From Dinoroseobacter sp034111085 (GTDB taxonomy: Bacteria; Pseudomonadota; Alphaproteobacteria; Rhodobacterales; Rhodobacteraceae), in NCBI GenBank assembly GCA_034111085.1, contig JAWUXZ010000034.1, forward strand, positions 1-64,000: a DNA stretch of 64,000 nucleotides, in the 5' to 3' direction. Shown piece after piece: positions 52,119 to 60,693 of this stretch. Both the position numbers and the translations under genes were made by a program. A model generated the notes under the pieces. That model worked only from the letters and a program-made list of their open reading frames with translations. It was not told the DNA's origin and searched no databases. Positions within the stretch are counted from its first letter, which is position 1. The number at the start of each line of letters is the position of its first letter.

Positions 52119-52687
52119 CACCGATTGGCGGCGTGATAATCGGCGTTTGGCTTCATGCCTACGGCGGAGGCAACGCGGTTAGACATGTTGTAGAAGCCTG
52201 CGACCGAGGCGATGTCCCAGATGTCGCGGTCGCTAAAGCCTTGATCGCGCAGGGCTTGGCGGTGGGCCTCTTCGATATCTCCACTGGCGCGGGTGACTTG
52301 GACTGCAAAATCAAGCATCGCGCGCGCTCTGGGATCAAGGGGCGCTACTTTGTAGTTCATAACCAGCGCCTCGCCCAAGGCCGGATCGCCGGACAAAGCG
52401 CGTACGGCGGCTCCGTGTGCGACCTGACAATACCAGCACTTGTTTATGGCGCTAACGACAACTGCGATCATCTCACGCTCTAGCTTGCTGAGCCCGGACT
52501 TGCCGAGCATCAGATCGTTATACATTGCGGTGAAGCTGTCGAGCTTGTCCATGTCGAAGGCGTAGGCCTTCAGCACGTTCGGTATCAGACCCAGCTTTTC
52601 GGCGCACAGGTCAAAATAGGCTTGAGTGTCGGCGGGAAGCGGGTCCACCGGGCTTAGGTCAAGGGCAGTGACCTTATCAGAGTTCAT
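52118..52687 (-). CDS. AhpD/carboxymuconolactone decarboxylase-like peroxidase-related protein
   Basis: About 189 residues. The active-site motif is CWYCQVAHG (C84, C87, H91 counted from ATG 52687), the CxxC-x3-H of AhpD-like proteins, which reduce peroxiredoxins or peroxides. RDIWDIASVAGFYNMSNRVA near the C-terminus is typical of the uncharacterised peroxidase-related subfamily. A GTG two codons earlier is an alternative start. It sits between the OmpA-like and the acetyltransferase genes and overlaps the latter by 11 bases. Confidence 0.85.
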   Translation of the reverse strand: MNSDKVTALDLSPVDPLPADTQAYFDLCAEKLGLIPNVLKAYAFDMDKLDSFTAMYNDLMLGKSGLSKLEREMIAVVVSAINKCWYCQVAHGAAVRALSGDPALGEALVMNYKVAPLDPRARAMLDFAVQVTRASGDIEEAHRQALRDQGFSDRDIWDIASVAGFYNMSNRVASAVGMKPNADYHAANR

Positions 52688-53396
52688 GTCCACGGGAGGC
52701 CTTTGGGTTTGGTTTCAACCTATAATGATACTGTCCCACAGGGCTTAGCCCGAGGGAAGTAAAGAGCGCACAGGCGGGCGCATTCTCGCGCACCGTTAGC
52801 GTGGCGATCTGTTTGGCACCATGATCACGCGCCCACATGGCCGCAGCGCGCATCATATTTGCGGCGCAGTGCTTGCGACGGTGGCGGGGCAGTACTTCGA
52901 CCGCGTGGATCATTGCGGTCTGATTGTGGATCGCGACGAACGCGGACCCGCCGGGCTGGTTGTCGACCCGCCCGATCAGGCTCGTTTTGGGACCCTGCAC
53001 ACGATCCATGATGGCAAGGCGCGCAAGGCCGATGCCGCCGCGCGCCCAAATCTCGTGTTGAATGGCGAGGCTAGGCCAGACGGTGAAAGCGCTGACCTTG
53101 GGCGGGCCATCACCTGCGGCGGTGTCGATATCGCCCGCAAGAATGACGACCGGATCAACGATCTGAAATCCGCGCGCGTCCAGAAGTGCATCAAACCGCG
53201 GTTGATCTCCTTGGACTTGGAACAGGGTCGTGGCTTGGTTAAGCGCTGCGTCGATATCGGCCTCTGGCACATCATCGGGCGCGCTGGCCGCTGACACGCG
53301 TTTGCCGCCGTCTTGGCCGTCGCGTAGAGTTACCGCGCCGCAATGTGTAAAAGCTGCGGTGGGCCAAGTGGCGTCGATGGCATCAAACAGGCTCAT
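52677..53396 (-). CDS. GNAT-family N-acetyltransferase
   Basis: 239 residues. The C-terminal part carries the GNAT core: MIHAVEVLPRHRRKHCAANMM for acetyl-CoA binding near 165-185 and LTVRENAPACALFTSLGL near 200-217. The N-terminal half is less conserved and may be a degenerate second GNAT domain. Substrate unknown. It overlaps the CinA-like gene start-side neighbour by four bases and the AhpD-like gene by 11, so the group is probably one operon. Confidence 0.75.
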   Translation of the reverse strand: MSLFDAIDATWPTAAFTHCGAVTLRDGQDGGKRVSAASAPDDVPEADIDAALNQATTLFQVQGDQPRFDALLDARGFQIVDPVVILAGDIDTAAGDGPPKVSAFTVWPSLAIQHEIWARGGIGLARLAIMDRVQGPKTSLIGRVDNQPGGSAFVAIHNQTAMIHAVEVLPRHRRKHCAANMMRAAAMWARDHGAKQIATLTVRENAPACALFTSLGLSPVGQYHYRLKPNPKASRGHEL

Positions 53397-54127
53397 GCAG
53401 CATCGGGGAAGACGGCGCGCAAAGCGGTAACTCCTTGCGCGAGCATTCCCGAATCGCTGCCGCGCACCACGATATTTGCGCCGAACACGCCATCTTTGAT
53501 GAACGGATAGGACCCAAACGAGATGTCTGGGAACTGCGTTGCGATCTGGCCCAAGGGTCCGGCAATCTCGCCTTCCGGACGGATTACGCGCAGGCTTTCC
53601 GACAGCATTGGCGCGCCGCCTGTCAAACCGGGCAGCAACGACGCGACCATGGCCTGAAACACGCTGGGCACACCGGCCATGACATGCACATTTTGCAGCG
53701 AAAATCCGGGTGCTGCGGAAACCGGATTGTCGATCAAGCTGGCCCCGTCGGGAATACGGGCCATGCGCAAGCGCGCCTCGTTCAATTCGGTCCCGGATTT
53801 AGCGTAATGCGCAGACAGACGTGCGCGCGCATCGTCGCGCACGTCGATGTGCGTGGCGAACGCAGCGGCAACGGCATCTGCCGTAATATCGTCATGGGTT
53901 GGGCCGATCCCGCCGGAGGTGAAGACGTGGTCATAGGCAGCGCCAAGCTGCTGCACGGTCCGCACAATGACCGCGTGGTCGTCGCTGATCACGCGCACCT
54001 CGCGCAACGCGATGCCTTTGTCGGTCAATGCACCTGCGAGGAAGTGCATATTCGCATCGCGGGTGCGGCCTGACAGGATCTCGTCGCCAATCACGAGAAT
54101 GGCAGCGGTGGGGGCGGTTTCAGTCAT
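53393..54127 (-). CDS. CinA-like molybdopterin-binding (MoCF) domain protein
   Basis: 244 residues. The N-terminal MoCF/MoaB-like fold has ILVIGDEILSGRTRD at about 10-25 and VFTSGGIGPTHDDITADA near 68-85, the two CinA/MoeA-type segments. The C-terminal deamidase domain of full-length CinA is missing, so this is the stand-alone form. It may dephosphorylate or deamidate nucleotides, or bind a pterin; the role is open. ATG 54127 has AAGGAAG upstream. Divergent from sfsA across 47 bases. Confidence 0.85.
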   Translation of the reverse strand: MTETAPTAAILVIGDEILSGRTRDANMHFLAGALTDKGIALREVRVISDDHAVIVRTVQQLGAAYDHVFTSGGIGPTHDDITADAVAAAFATHIDVRDDARARLSAHYAKSGTELNEARLRMARIPDGASLIDNPVSAAPGFSLQNVHVMAGVPSVFQAMVASLLPGLTGGAPMLSESLRVIRPEGEIAGPLGQIATQFPDISFGSYPFIKDGVFGANIVVRGSDSGMLAQGVTALRAVFPDAA

Positions 54128-54174
54128 GTGGTGCTTCCTTGTCGCAGGCGTGCCTCGGGTGTAGGCCCCGCCCC

Positions 54175-54897
54175 ATGCGCTTTCAATCCCCCCTCGTGCC
54201 CGCTCGCCTGATCCGGCGCTACAAACGCTTTCTGGCGGATGCTGTGCTGGAAGAAACCGGCCAAGAGGTGACCGCCCATTGCCCAAACCCCGGCGCGATG
54301 CTTGGGCTGGCGCGTCCCGGTGGTCGGATCTGGCTGGAGCCAAATGATGATCCGAAAAAGAAGCTGAAATACGGGTGGCGGTTGGAAGAGTTAGACGGTG
54401 ACCACCTTGCCGGGATCGATACGAGTGTGCCGAATAAGGTGGTGGGTGAGGCGTTGGGTGCGGGCGTGATTGCCGAAGTGGCAGCCTACGAGACCGTGCG
54501 CGCTGAGGTGAAATACGGCGTGAACAGCCGCGTCGATTTTCTTTGCCAAAGCGCAGGGCTGCCAGATGCGTATGTCGAGGTGAAGAATGTCCAATTGCGG
54601 CGCGATCTGGATTGGGCGGAGTTTCCCGATTGCGTCACCACGCGCGGAGCCAAGCATTTGGTGGAATTGTCGGCGATGGTGGCCCAAGGGCACCGGGCGA
54701 TAATGCTCTATTTGATCCAGCGCAGCGATTGCGCGCGCTTCCGCCTCGCCCCCGATCTTGACCCCGGTTATGCGCGCGCTTTTGATGCTGCGCGGGCCGC
54801 CGGGGTGCAGATGATTGCTTATGGCACTCAGATTGACACCGGGGGCGTGACAATTGGCGCTGCTTTGCCTGTCGATCCGCTGCCTCAGGCGCTCTGA
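54175..54897 (+). CDS. sfsA: SfsA family (sugar fermentation stimulation protein)
   Basis: 240 residues. LVPARLIRRYKRFLADAVL at the N-terminus, CPNPGAMLGLARPG near 35-50, NSRVDFLC near 115 and VEVKNVQLRRD near 130-140 identify SfsA, an OB-fold plus restriction-nuclease-like domain that binds DNA non-specifically. YLIQRSDC further on is also typical. A metabolic effect was reported in E. coli but the mechanism is unclear. It is followed by map 60 bases later. Confidence 0.93.
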   Translation: MRFQSPLVPARLIRRYKRFLADAVLEETGQEVTAHCPNPGAMLGLARPGGRIWLEPNDDPKKKLKYGWRLEELDGDHLAGIDTSVPNKVVGEALGAGVIAEVAAYETVRAEVKYGVNSRVDFLCQSAGLPDAYVEVKNVQLRRDLDWAEFPDCVTTRGAKHLVELSAMVAQGHRAIMLYLIQRSDCARFRLAPDLDPGYARAFDAARAAGVQMIAYGTQIDTGGVTIGAALPVDPLPQAL

Positions 54898-54957
54898 CGC
54901 ACTAGCGAAATCTATCAGTAGTCTTATATTAAGTGCCGTGATTAGGAGAATTACGCA

Positions 54958-55770
54958 GTGGATAAATCGCTTAAAGGACATGTGAACCGCGACGGTATTC
55001 GGCTTTACGGGGCCGAGGACTTCGCAGGGATGCATAAGGCGGGCGCGCTGGCGGCCGAGATCCTCGACCATATTGCGTCGCTGGTTGTGCCGGGTGTTAT
55101 GACCGAAGACTTGGACCGTGCGATTGAGCAGCGGATCAAAGATGCGGGCGCGACCTCTGCTACGGTTGGCTATAAGGGGTACAAGCACGCTTCCTGTATC
55201 TCGATCAATCATGTCGTTTGCCACGGGATCCCCGGACCGAAGAAGCTGAAAGACGGCGATATTATCAACATCGACGTGACTGTGATCGTCGATGGCTGGT
55301 TTGGTGACACCAGCCGGATGTATGTCGCTGGGACCCTCGCGCGCAAATCAGAGCGGCTGATCCAGGTCACGCATGACGCGCTGTTCAAGGGGATCGAAGC
55401 GGTGAAGCCGGGCAATACCTTTGGCGATATTGGCCACGCGATCCAGTCATATGTGGAGGCGCACCGCATGTCGGTTGTGCGCGATTTCTGCGGACACGGG
55501 CTGGGTCAGGTGTTTCACGCGCCGCCAAATGTTCTGCATTACGGGCGCGCAGGATCGGGCCCTCGGCTGGAGGAAGGCATGTTCTTTACGATCGAGCCGA
55601 TGGTGAACCTTGGCCGGCCCGAGACGAAAGTGCTTGCCGACGAATGGACGGCTGTAACGCGTGATAAATCGCTAAGCGCCCAGTTCGAGCATTCCATCGG
55701 GGTGACAGCGGACGGAGCCGAGATTTTTACGCATTCGCCGAGCAGCAAATTTCACCCAACCTGGGGCTAA
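54958..55770 (+). CDS. map: Type I methionine aminopeptidase
   Basis: 270 residues. Removes the initiator methionine. Metal ligands are visible: the two aspartates in NIDVTVIVDGWFGDTS, the His in CGHGLGQVFH, the Glu in FTIEPM and the Glu in FEHSIGVT. CISINHVVCHGIPG near 80-92 is family-specific. The start is GTG 54958, backed by AGGAG. Downstream the same frame stays open after the stop for about 55 codons, discussed as a finding. Confidence 0.96.
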   Translation: MDKSLKGHVNRDGIRLYGAEDFAGMHKAGALAAEILDHIASLVVPGVMTEDLDRAIEQRIKDAGATSATVGYKGYKHASCISINHVVCHGIPGPKKLKDGDIINIDVTVIVDGWFGDTSRMYVAGTLARKSERLIQVTHDALFKGIEAVKPGNTFGDIGHAIQSYVEAHRMSVVRDFCGHGLGQVFHAPPNVLHYGRAGSGPRLEEGMFFTIEPMVNLGRPETKVLADEWTAVTRDKSLSAQFEHSIGVTADGAEIFTHSPSSKFHPTWG

Positions 55771-55957
55771 GAGGGTGCTGCGCTGCATAGCAATTGTACT
55801 GAGAGCGCTTTTGCCCGGATTGAGGCGGCTTGGCGTGACTGGCTTCGCAACAGCGCCGCGCCGGACGCCGCACCGGCAATCACCAAAGATGGCGCTGTCG
55901 TCCTCAGTGGTGTGCTAAGGCGCTGTGCGTATCGGTACCGTGCGTGAGAAACAGAAG

Positions 55958-56515
55958 TCAGGCTGATGCGTCCAAAAAGCTGACATGGGTATCACCGTAG
56001 CGGCGATGATCACGGATTGTGAACCCAGCCGGTGCCTGCATCGGAGCGGCCTCTTCCCAGACGATAAGTGCGCCGGGGGCGATCCAACCGCTTGCGAGGG
56101 CCGCCATCAGTGCCTTTTGGCCGAGGTCTTTGCCGTAAGGCGGGTCGAGAAAGACGAGGGTTGCGGGCGTTTTGGCAGGGGGTAACCGGGTGGCGTCGGT
56201 TTTGAGAATCCGAGTGCCTTGGGCGTCAAGAAGCGCGATATTGGCTTGCAGAAGACTGATGGACTTGCGCCCGTTCTCGACGAAAGTGACGTGTGCGGCA
56301 CCCCGTGACAGGGCCTCTAGCCCCAGCGCGCCGGTGCCTGCAAAGAGGTCGAGCACTTGGGCCCCCTCGATCGGATCTCCGTAGCGCCCGCCTTCGAGCG
56401 CCGAGAAAAGCGCCTCCCGCACCCGGTCGGTTGTCGGGCGCAGATGGGCCGCAGAATCGCCTTTGCCGACGGCGGCCAGTTTGCGCCCCCCGAGGTGCCC
56501 CGCGATGATTCTCAT
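55958..56515 (-). CDS. rsmD: 16S rRNA (guanine966-N2)-methyltransferase
   Basis: 185 residues. MRIIAGHLGGRKL at the N-terminus, RPTTDRVREALFSAL near 26-40, the SAM loop LDLFAGTGALGLEAL near 55-69 and the catalytic VFLDPPYGKD near 122-131 are RsmD signatures. It methylates G966 in 16S rRNA within the assembled 30S subunit. It overlaps the flavoprotein gene upstream by four bases. Confidence 0.95.
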   Translation of the reverse strand: MRIIAGHLGGRKLAAVGKGDSAAHLRPTTDRVREALFSALEGGRYGDPIEGAQVLDLFAGTGALGLEALSRGAAHVTFVENGRKSISLLQANIALLDAQGTRILKTDATRLPPAKTPATLVFLDPPYGKDLGQKALMAALASGWIAPGALIVWEEAAPMQAPAGFTIRDHRRYGDTHVSFLDASA

Positions 56516-57717
56516 GCGCGTAGAAGTGGCTTCAGATCGGTTGTCGCGTCGGCGATGATCGCGCGATCTGGGCTTTTGCCAGCCTCAATCAGCCGTTTGC
56601 CGACCATATAGCCACGCGGATCGTTCATCGCATCGACGGCAAGCAAAGTATCCCCGGCGTAATACCAATGCGAGCGGACATCGCCGCCATCACGGATCAC
56701 CACGCGGTCATAGCCAATGTTCAGCCCCGCGATTTGCAGTTTCACGTCATACTGATCGGACCAGAACCACGGCATCGGCACGTAAGCTGTGTTCGCGCCG
56801 AGCATGTTTGCCGCAACCGCTTCGGCTTGATCAATGGCGTTCTGCACAGACTCGAGCCGCATATGCTTGCCGCGATATGGGAAGATTGCGCAGTCGCCAG
56901 CTGCCCAGATACTCGGATCGCTGGTGCGTCCCTGGTCGTCGACGACAATGCCGTTATTCACCTCAAGTGCAGCATCCTGAGCGAGCCGAGCGGCAGGTTC
57001 GATCCCAACGCCGACGATGACCAAATCAGCGGCCACCACGCGCCCATCTGTCAGAACAGCGCCGTTCACATGGCCGTCGCCCGTCAGGTGGTCGAGGCCA
57101 ACACCTTCGCGCAGATCAACGCCGTGGCTTTGGTGCAGCGCGCGGAAATAATCAGAGGTCTCGGGCGCTGCTACGCGTCCCAAGATGCGGTCGGCCATTT
57201 CCACCAGCGTTACCGACAGGCCTAGTTTGCGCAAAACTGCCGCCGCCTCCAACCCGATATAGCCGCCTCCGACGACGAGGGCTGCTTTGCCCGGCTTGCA
57301 CGCGGGAGCCATCGCGTCGACATCCGCCAAGGTACGCACAACATGCACACCGCCAAGGTCGCCCCCGATGCGCGCGGGTAAGCGGCGCGGGGTAGAGCCT
57401 GTGGTGAAAGCCAGTTGATCGTAGCTGAGCGTCTCGCCATCGACGGTGATGGTCTTAGTGGCGGGGTTCAGGCCAGCAACGGATTTGCCGAGCTTCAGCT
57501 CGATCTGGTGCTCATCATAATAACTTTCGGGGCGCAGGTAGAGCCGCTCGCGCGCCATGTCCCCGAGCAGATACGCCTTCGACAACGGTGGGCGCTGGTA
57601 GGGCGGATCGACCTCCTCGCCGATCAGCGTGACCTGTCCGTCGAACCCCAAAACGCGCAGCTTTGCGACCAATGAAGAGCCTGCCTGTCCGGCCCCGATG
57701 ACGACGATTTTGGACAT
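56512..57717 (-). CDS. FAD-dependent ferredoxin reductase-like oxidoreductase
   Basis: 401 residues. The FAD loop VVIGAGQAGSSLVAKL is at 4-19 and the NAD loop VVGGGYIGLEAAAVL near 148-162; ASIWAAGDCAIFPY-like residues (SIWAAGDCA) near 272-285 bind the flavin. This is the rhodocoxin/putidaredoxin-reductase type that passes electrons from NADH to a ferredoxin of a P450 or dioxygenase. No ferredoxin or P450 gene is adjacent. Divergent from the peroxiredoxin gene and overlapping rsmD. Confidence 0.88.
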   Translation of the reverse strand: MSKIVVIGAGQAGSSLVAKLRVLGFDGQVTLIGEEVDPPYQRPPLSKAYLLGDMARERLYLRPESYYDEHQIELKLGKSVAGLNPATKTITVDGETLSYDQLAFTTGSTPRRLPARIGGDLGGVHVVRTLADVDAMAPACKPGKAALVVGGGYIGLEAAAVLRKLGLSVTLVEMADRILGRVAAPETSDYFRALHQSHGVDLREGVGLDHLTGDGHVNGAVLTDGRVVAADLVIVGVGIEPAARLAQDAALEVNNGIVVDDQGRTSDPSIWAAGDCAIFPYRGKHMRLESVQNAIDQAEAVAANMLGANTAYVPMPWFWSDQYDVKLQIAGLNIGYDRVVIRDGGDVRSHWYYAGDTLLAVDAMNDPRGYMVGKRLIEAGKSPDRAIIADATTDLKPLLRA

Positions 57718-57797
57718 TGTGTGAATTCCTTATGGTGGGGCCGCTAGCAAAGCCTATATGTCCCGCAACCTGATGACTAATTCAATGGAGATACATA

Positions 57798-58286
57798 ATG
57801 GCGATTTCAGTCGGTGACAGCCTGCCAGAGGCGACTTTCGTGAAGATGGGCGATGCTGGCCCCGAAGAAGTGACAGTATCTTCGCTGACCAAAGGCCGCA
57901 AAGTGGTGATTTTTGGCTTGCCGGGCGCGTTCACCCCAACTTGCAATTCCGCCCATGTGCCCAGCTTCATGCGCACCAAGGACGAATTCGCGGCCAAAGG
58001 CGTGGACGAAATCATCTGCGTCTCGGTCAACGACCCGTTCGTAATGAAAGCGTGGGGCGAATCGACAGGCGCGTCTGCCGCAGGTCTTTCGATGCTGGCA
58101 GATGCAGCCAGCGCGTTCACCGGCGCGATTGGCTTGCAGTTTGACGCACCGCCCGTAGGCCTGCTGGCGCGGTCCAAGCGTTACGCGATGCTGGTCGAGG
58201 ACGGCGTTGTGAAACTGTTGCAGCAAGAAGAAAGCCCCGGCACCTGTGAAGTGTCAGGTGGCGAGGCGCTACTGGCAGCGATGTAA
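57798..58286 (+). CDS. Peroxiredoxin (Prx5-type)
   Basis: 162 residues. The peroxidatic Cys is in GAFTPTCNSAHVP at about 44-56, the Prx5/AhpE-like P-x3-T-x2-C form; FMRTKDEFAAKGVD and ICVSVNDPFVMKAW follow. A second Cys in PGTCEVSGGEALL near 150 is in the position expected for the resolving Cys of Prx5. It reduces hydrogen peroxide and organic peroxides in the cytoplasm. A terminator follows 28 bases after the stop. Confidence 0.93.
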   Translation: MAISVGDSLPEATFVKMGDAGPEEVTVSSLTKGRKVVIFGLPGAFTPTCNSAHVPSFMRTKDEFAAKGVDEIICVSVNDPFVMKAWGESTGASAAGLSMLADAASAFTGAIGLQFDAPPVGLLARSKRYAMLVEDGVVKLLQQEESPGTCEVSGGEALLAAM

Positions 58287-58313
58287 TTTCGCGCGGCAAA
58301 GATTTTCGGAGAA

Positions 58314-58340
58314 GGGGTCGTGTTGAAGCGGCCCCTTTTT
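58314..58340 (+). terminator. Rho-independent terminator after the peroxiredoxin gene
   Basis: GGGGTCG (58314-58320) pairs with CGGCCCC (58329-58335) with one G-U pair around an 8-base loop, followed by TTTTT (58336-58340). It ends three bases before the convergent MscS gene stop. Confidence 0.88.
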
Positions 58341-58342
58341 CG

Positions 58343-59161
58343 TTAGCCCTTTAAAATCGTGCGGGTAGGGAATGGGATCTCGATCCCCTCGGCATCGAAA
58401 CGGTCCTTAATGGCGCGGGTCAGATCGCATTTCAGACCCCAGTAGTCGCTTGCCGTGCACCAAACGCGAACTTTGAAATCGACCGAGCTTTCACTCAGAT
58501 CGGTCACCTTGATAAAGGGCGCAGGCTCCACAAAGCCGCGCGCGTCGGCCGCGACAATCGCCGTCATCACGGTCTCAGCCAGTTTCAAATCGGCGGAATA
58601 GCTAACCCCAATCGTCAAATCGACCATGCGGGTGCTATAGGCCGAATAGTTTTTGATCGCACTGTCCCAGACCTGTTTATTTGGAATGGTGATCTGGACA
58701 TTGTCGAGCGTCGCAATTTCCGTCGTGAACAGCGTGATCTGTTTTACAGTGCCGGAATAGCCCGCAAGTTCGACGAACTGACCCAGTTTGAACGGGCGAA
58801 ACGCCACCAGCATGACCCCGGCGGCAATGTTGGACAACGTTCCCTGCAGGGCGAGGCCAACCGCCAATCCTGCCGCACCCAGAAGGGCGACCAGCGAGGT
58901 TGTCTGGACGCCAAAGCGGTTCAGCACGAAGATCAGCGCCAGAGCGAGGATCAAATATTGCGCGAGCGAGCCGAGGAAGGTGAACAGCGTATCGTCAATC
59001 TCAGGCTTGTGGTCACCCACGCGCCCGAGGAAGGACTTTACACGCCCGGACACCCAGTATGCGACGACCATAATGACGGCGGCGTAGAACACATTTAGGC
59101 CAAGCTGCATGGCCCAGTCGAAGTTCTGCTCGGCAAAGGCGATGGCCTCTTCTGCGGTCAT
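58343..59161 (-). CDS. Small-conductance mechanosensitive channel (MscS family)
   Basis: 272 residues, close to E. coli MscS in length. Three membrane helices at about 18-38, 55-80 and 85-120; the third has the Gly/Ala-rich pore pattern GAAGLAVGLALQGTLSNIAA. The VTKQITLFTTEIATLDN-like beta domain follows (QITLFTTEI near 138-146). It opens under membrane tension and protects against hypo-osmotic shock, fitting a marine or brackish bacterium. Coupled to phhB by a four-base overlap. Confidence 0.92.
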   Translation of the reverse strand: MTAEEAIAFAEQNFDWAMQLGLNVFYAAVIMVVAYWVSGRVKSFLGRVGDHKPEIDDTLFTFLGSLAQYLILALALIFVLNRFGVQTTSLVALLGAAGLAVGLALQGTLSNIAAGVMLVAFRPFKLGQFVELAGYSGTVKQITLFTTEIATLDNVQITIPNKQVWDSAIKNYSAYSTRMVDLTIGVSYSADLKLAETVMTAIVAADARGFVEPAPFIKVTDLSESSVDFKVRVWCTASDYWGLKCDLTRAIKDRFDAEGIEIPFPTRTILKG

Positions 59162-59451
59162 GCGAGCGCGTCCATTTTTTGCGCCAATGTGATGTCGAGC
59201 GCCGATAAGCCGTCCGCATCATGGGTCGTTAAGGTTACCTCAACAGTGCGGTAGACATTCGACCATTCGGGATGGTGGTTCATTTTCTCAGCTATCAAGG
59301 CGGTGCGGGTCATGAAACCAAACGCCTCGATGAAATTGGCGAATTTGAAGGTTTTGTGGATCGCATCACGGTCCTCAACCATCGTCCAATCGGCGGCCAG
59401 AAGCGGGGCGAGCTCGGTGTCGCGCGTTGCGGCATCTAGGGGGGCGGTCAT
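59158..59451 (-). CDS. phhB: Pterin-4a-carbinolamine dehydratase
   Basis: 97 residues, the normal length. The active-site segment is KMNHHPEWSNVYRTVEV near 56-72, with the family HHPEW-x3-Y pattern, and THDADGLSALD near 76-86. It dehydrates the carbinolamine formed by phenylalanine hydroxylase, or acts in folate metabolism. No phhA is present in the window. Overlaps both neighbours by four bases. Confidence 0.93.
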   Translation of the reverse strand: MTAPLDAATRDTELAPLLAADWTMVEDRDAIHKTFKFANFIEAFGFMTRTALIAEKMNHHPEWSNVYRTVEVTLTTHDADGLSALDITLAQKMDALA

Positions 59452-60641
59452 TCGTGTTCCTCCACGGTCATTTTTTTGAACGGGCCGTAGCCCTCTAGCA
59501 CGTTGTTTTCGTGATCCACCGCGCGGGCCTCTTCGTCAAGGTAGCGTGCAATCGCGTCGGCAAAGCCGGCATCTGCGACCCAATGGAGCGAATGCGTACG
59601 CACGGGCAGATAGCCGCGCGCAAGTTTATGGGCCCCTTGCGCGCCTGCCTCGACGGTTCTGAGGCCTTGGGCGATGGCGAAATCGATAGCCTGATAATAG
59701 CACAGCTCAAAATGCAGGCAGGGGTAGTCTTCAATGCAGCCCCAATACCGCCCATAGAGTTTTTCGCGTCCAATGAAATTAAGCGCGCCTGCGATGGGCC
59801 TACCGTTTTGCAACGCAAGCACCAGCAGCATGTCGTCGCGCAACGTCTCCTGCGCATGATCAAAGAACCGCCGCGTCAGGTACGGCGTTCCCCATTTGCG
59901 CGCGCCTGTGTCTTGGTAGAACTGCCAGAATGCATCCCAGTGTTCCGGTTCAATCTGGTCGCCTGTCAGCGCAATAATCTCGCCGCCGAAAGCGTGTGCA
60001 GCGGCGCGTTCTTTGCGGATATTCTTGCGTTTGCGACTAGAGAGCGCGCCGAGGAACCCGTCGAAATCCGCGTAATTGTCGTTTTCCCAATGAAACTGCT
60101 GGCTCGCGCGCGGCATTAGGCCCATCGCCGCGCCTGCCTCGCGTTCCTCGTCCTCGCAAAAGGTGATGTGCAGTGACGAGACCTCCATTTCGCTGGCCAC
60201 TTGCACAGCACCTTGGACAAGCGCCGCACGCCCCGTGACCTCGAACCCCGGCTTGACCAGCAAGCGCCGCCCGGTTGCCGGTGTGAACGGTACTGCCATT
60301 TGCAGCTTCGGGTAATAGCGCCCGCCCGCGCGTTCCCAGGCCTGCGCCCAATTGTGATCGAAGATGAATTCGCCCTGACTGTGCGATTTTGCATACATCG
60401 GGGCGACGCCGATAATTTGTCCATCTGAGCGTGCCACCAAATGCCGAGGCTCCCACCCGCTGCCGGCCCCGACCGAGCCTGACGTTTCCAGCGCGCGCAA
60501 AAAGCGGTGCGTGGTGAACGGATCGTTTGGCGCGCTGCCGTCCGCGGTCTCGGGACACGCGCAGGCATCCCAGTCCGCGGCGCTGATCTGGCCGAGGTCG
60601 CTGAGGATTGATAGCTCGATCTGGGTCTCGGGCGCGGTCAT
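59448..60641 (-). CDS. FemAB/GNAT-like protein (DUF482 family)
   Basis: About 397 residues from ATG 60641; an ATG eight codons earlier is possible. The sequence resembles the DUF482/peptidogalycan-biosynthesis-type acyltransferases: DHNWAQAWERAG near 95-105, SSRKRKNIRKERAAA near 205-220, and YGRYWGC...CLHFELCYYQ near 308-325. These proteins have two GNAT-like halves and may transfer aminoacyl or acyl groups; the substrate is not established. It is coupled to phhB. Confidence 0.8.
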   Translation of the reverse strand: MTAPETQIELSILSDLGQISAADWDACACPETADGSAPNDPFTTHRFLRALETSGSVGAGSGWEPRHLVARSDGQIIGVAPMYAKSHSQGEFIFDHNWAQAWERAGGRYYPKLQMAVPFTPATGRRLLVKPGFEVTGRAALVQGAVQVASEMEVSSLHITFCEDEEREAGAAMGLMPRASQQFHWENDNYADFDGFLGALSSRKRKNIRKERAAAHAFGGEIIALTGDQIEPEHWDAFWQFYQDTGARKWGTPYLTRRFFDHAQETLRDDMLLVLALQNGRPIAGALNFIGREKLYGRYWGCIEDYPCLHFELCYYQAIDFAIAQGLRTVEAGAQGAHKLARGYLPVRTHSLHWVADAGFADAIARYLDEEARAVDHENNVLEGYGPFKKMTVEEHE

Positions 60642-60693
60642 GAAAAGCCGTCCATTGGGGTGCATTAGCCAAGTGGCGCGTCAGCCTGAGGCG

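Noticed and set aside
54028..54174. Longer N-terminus for sfsA overlapping the CinA-like gene
   Set aside because: The extension is antisense to the CinA-like gene start and Cys/Arg-rich; ATG 54175 gives the standard SfsA N-terminus.
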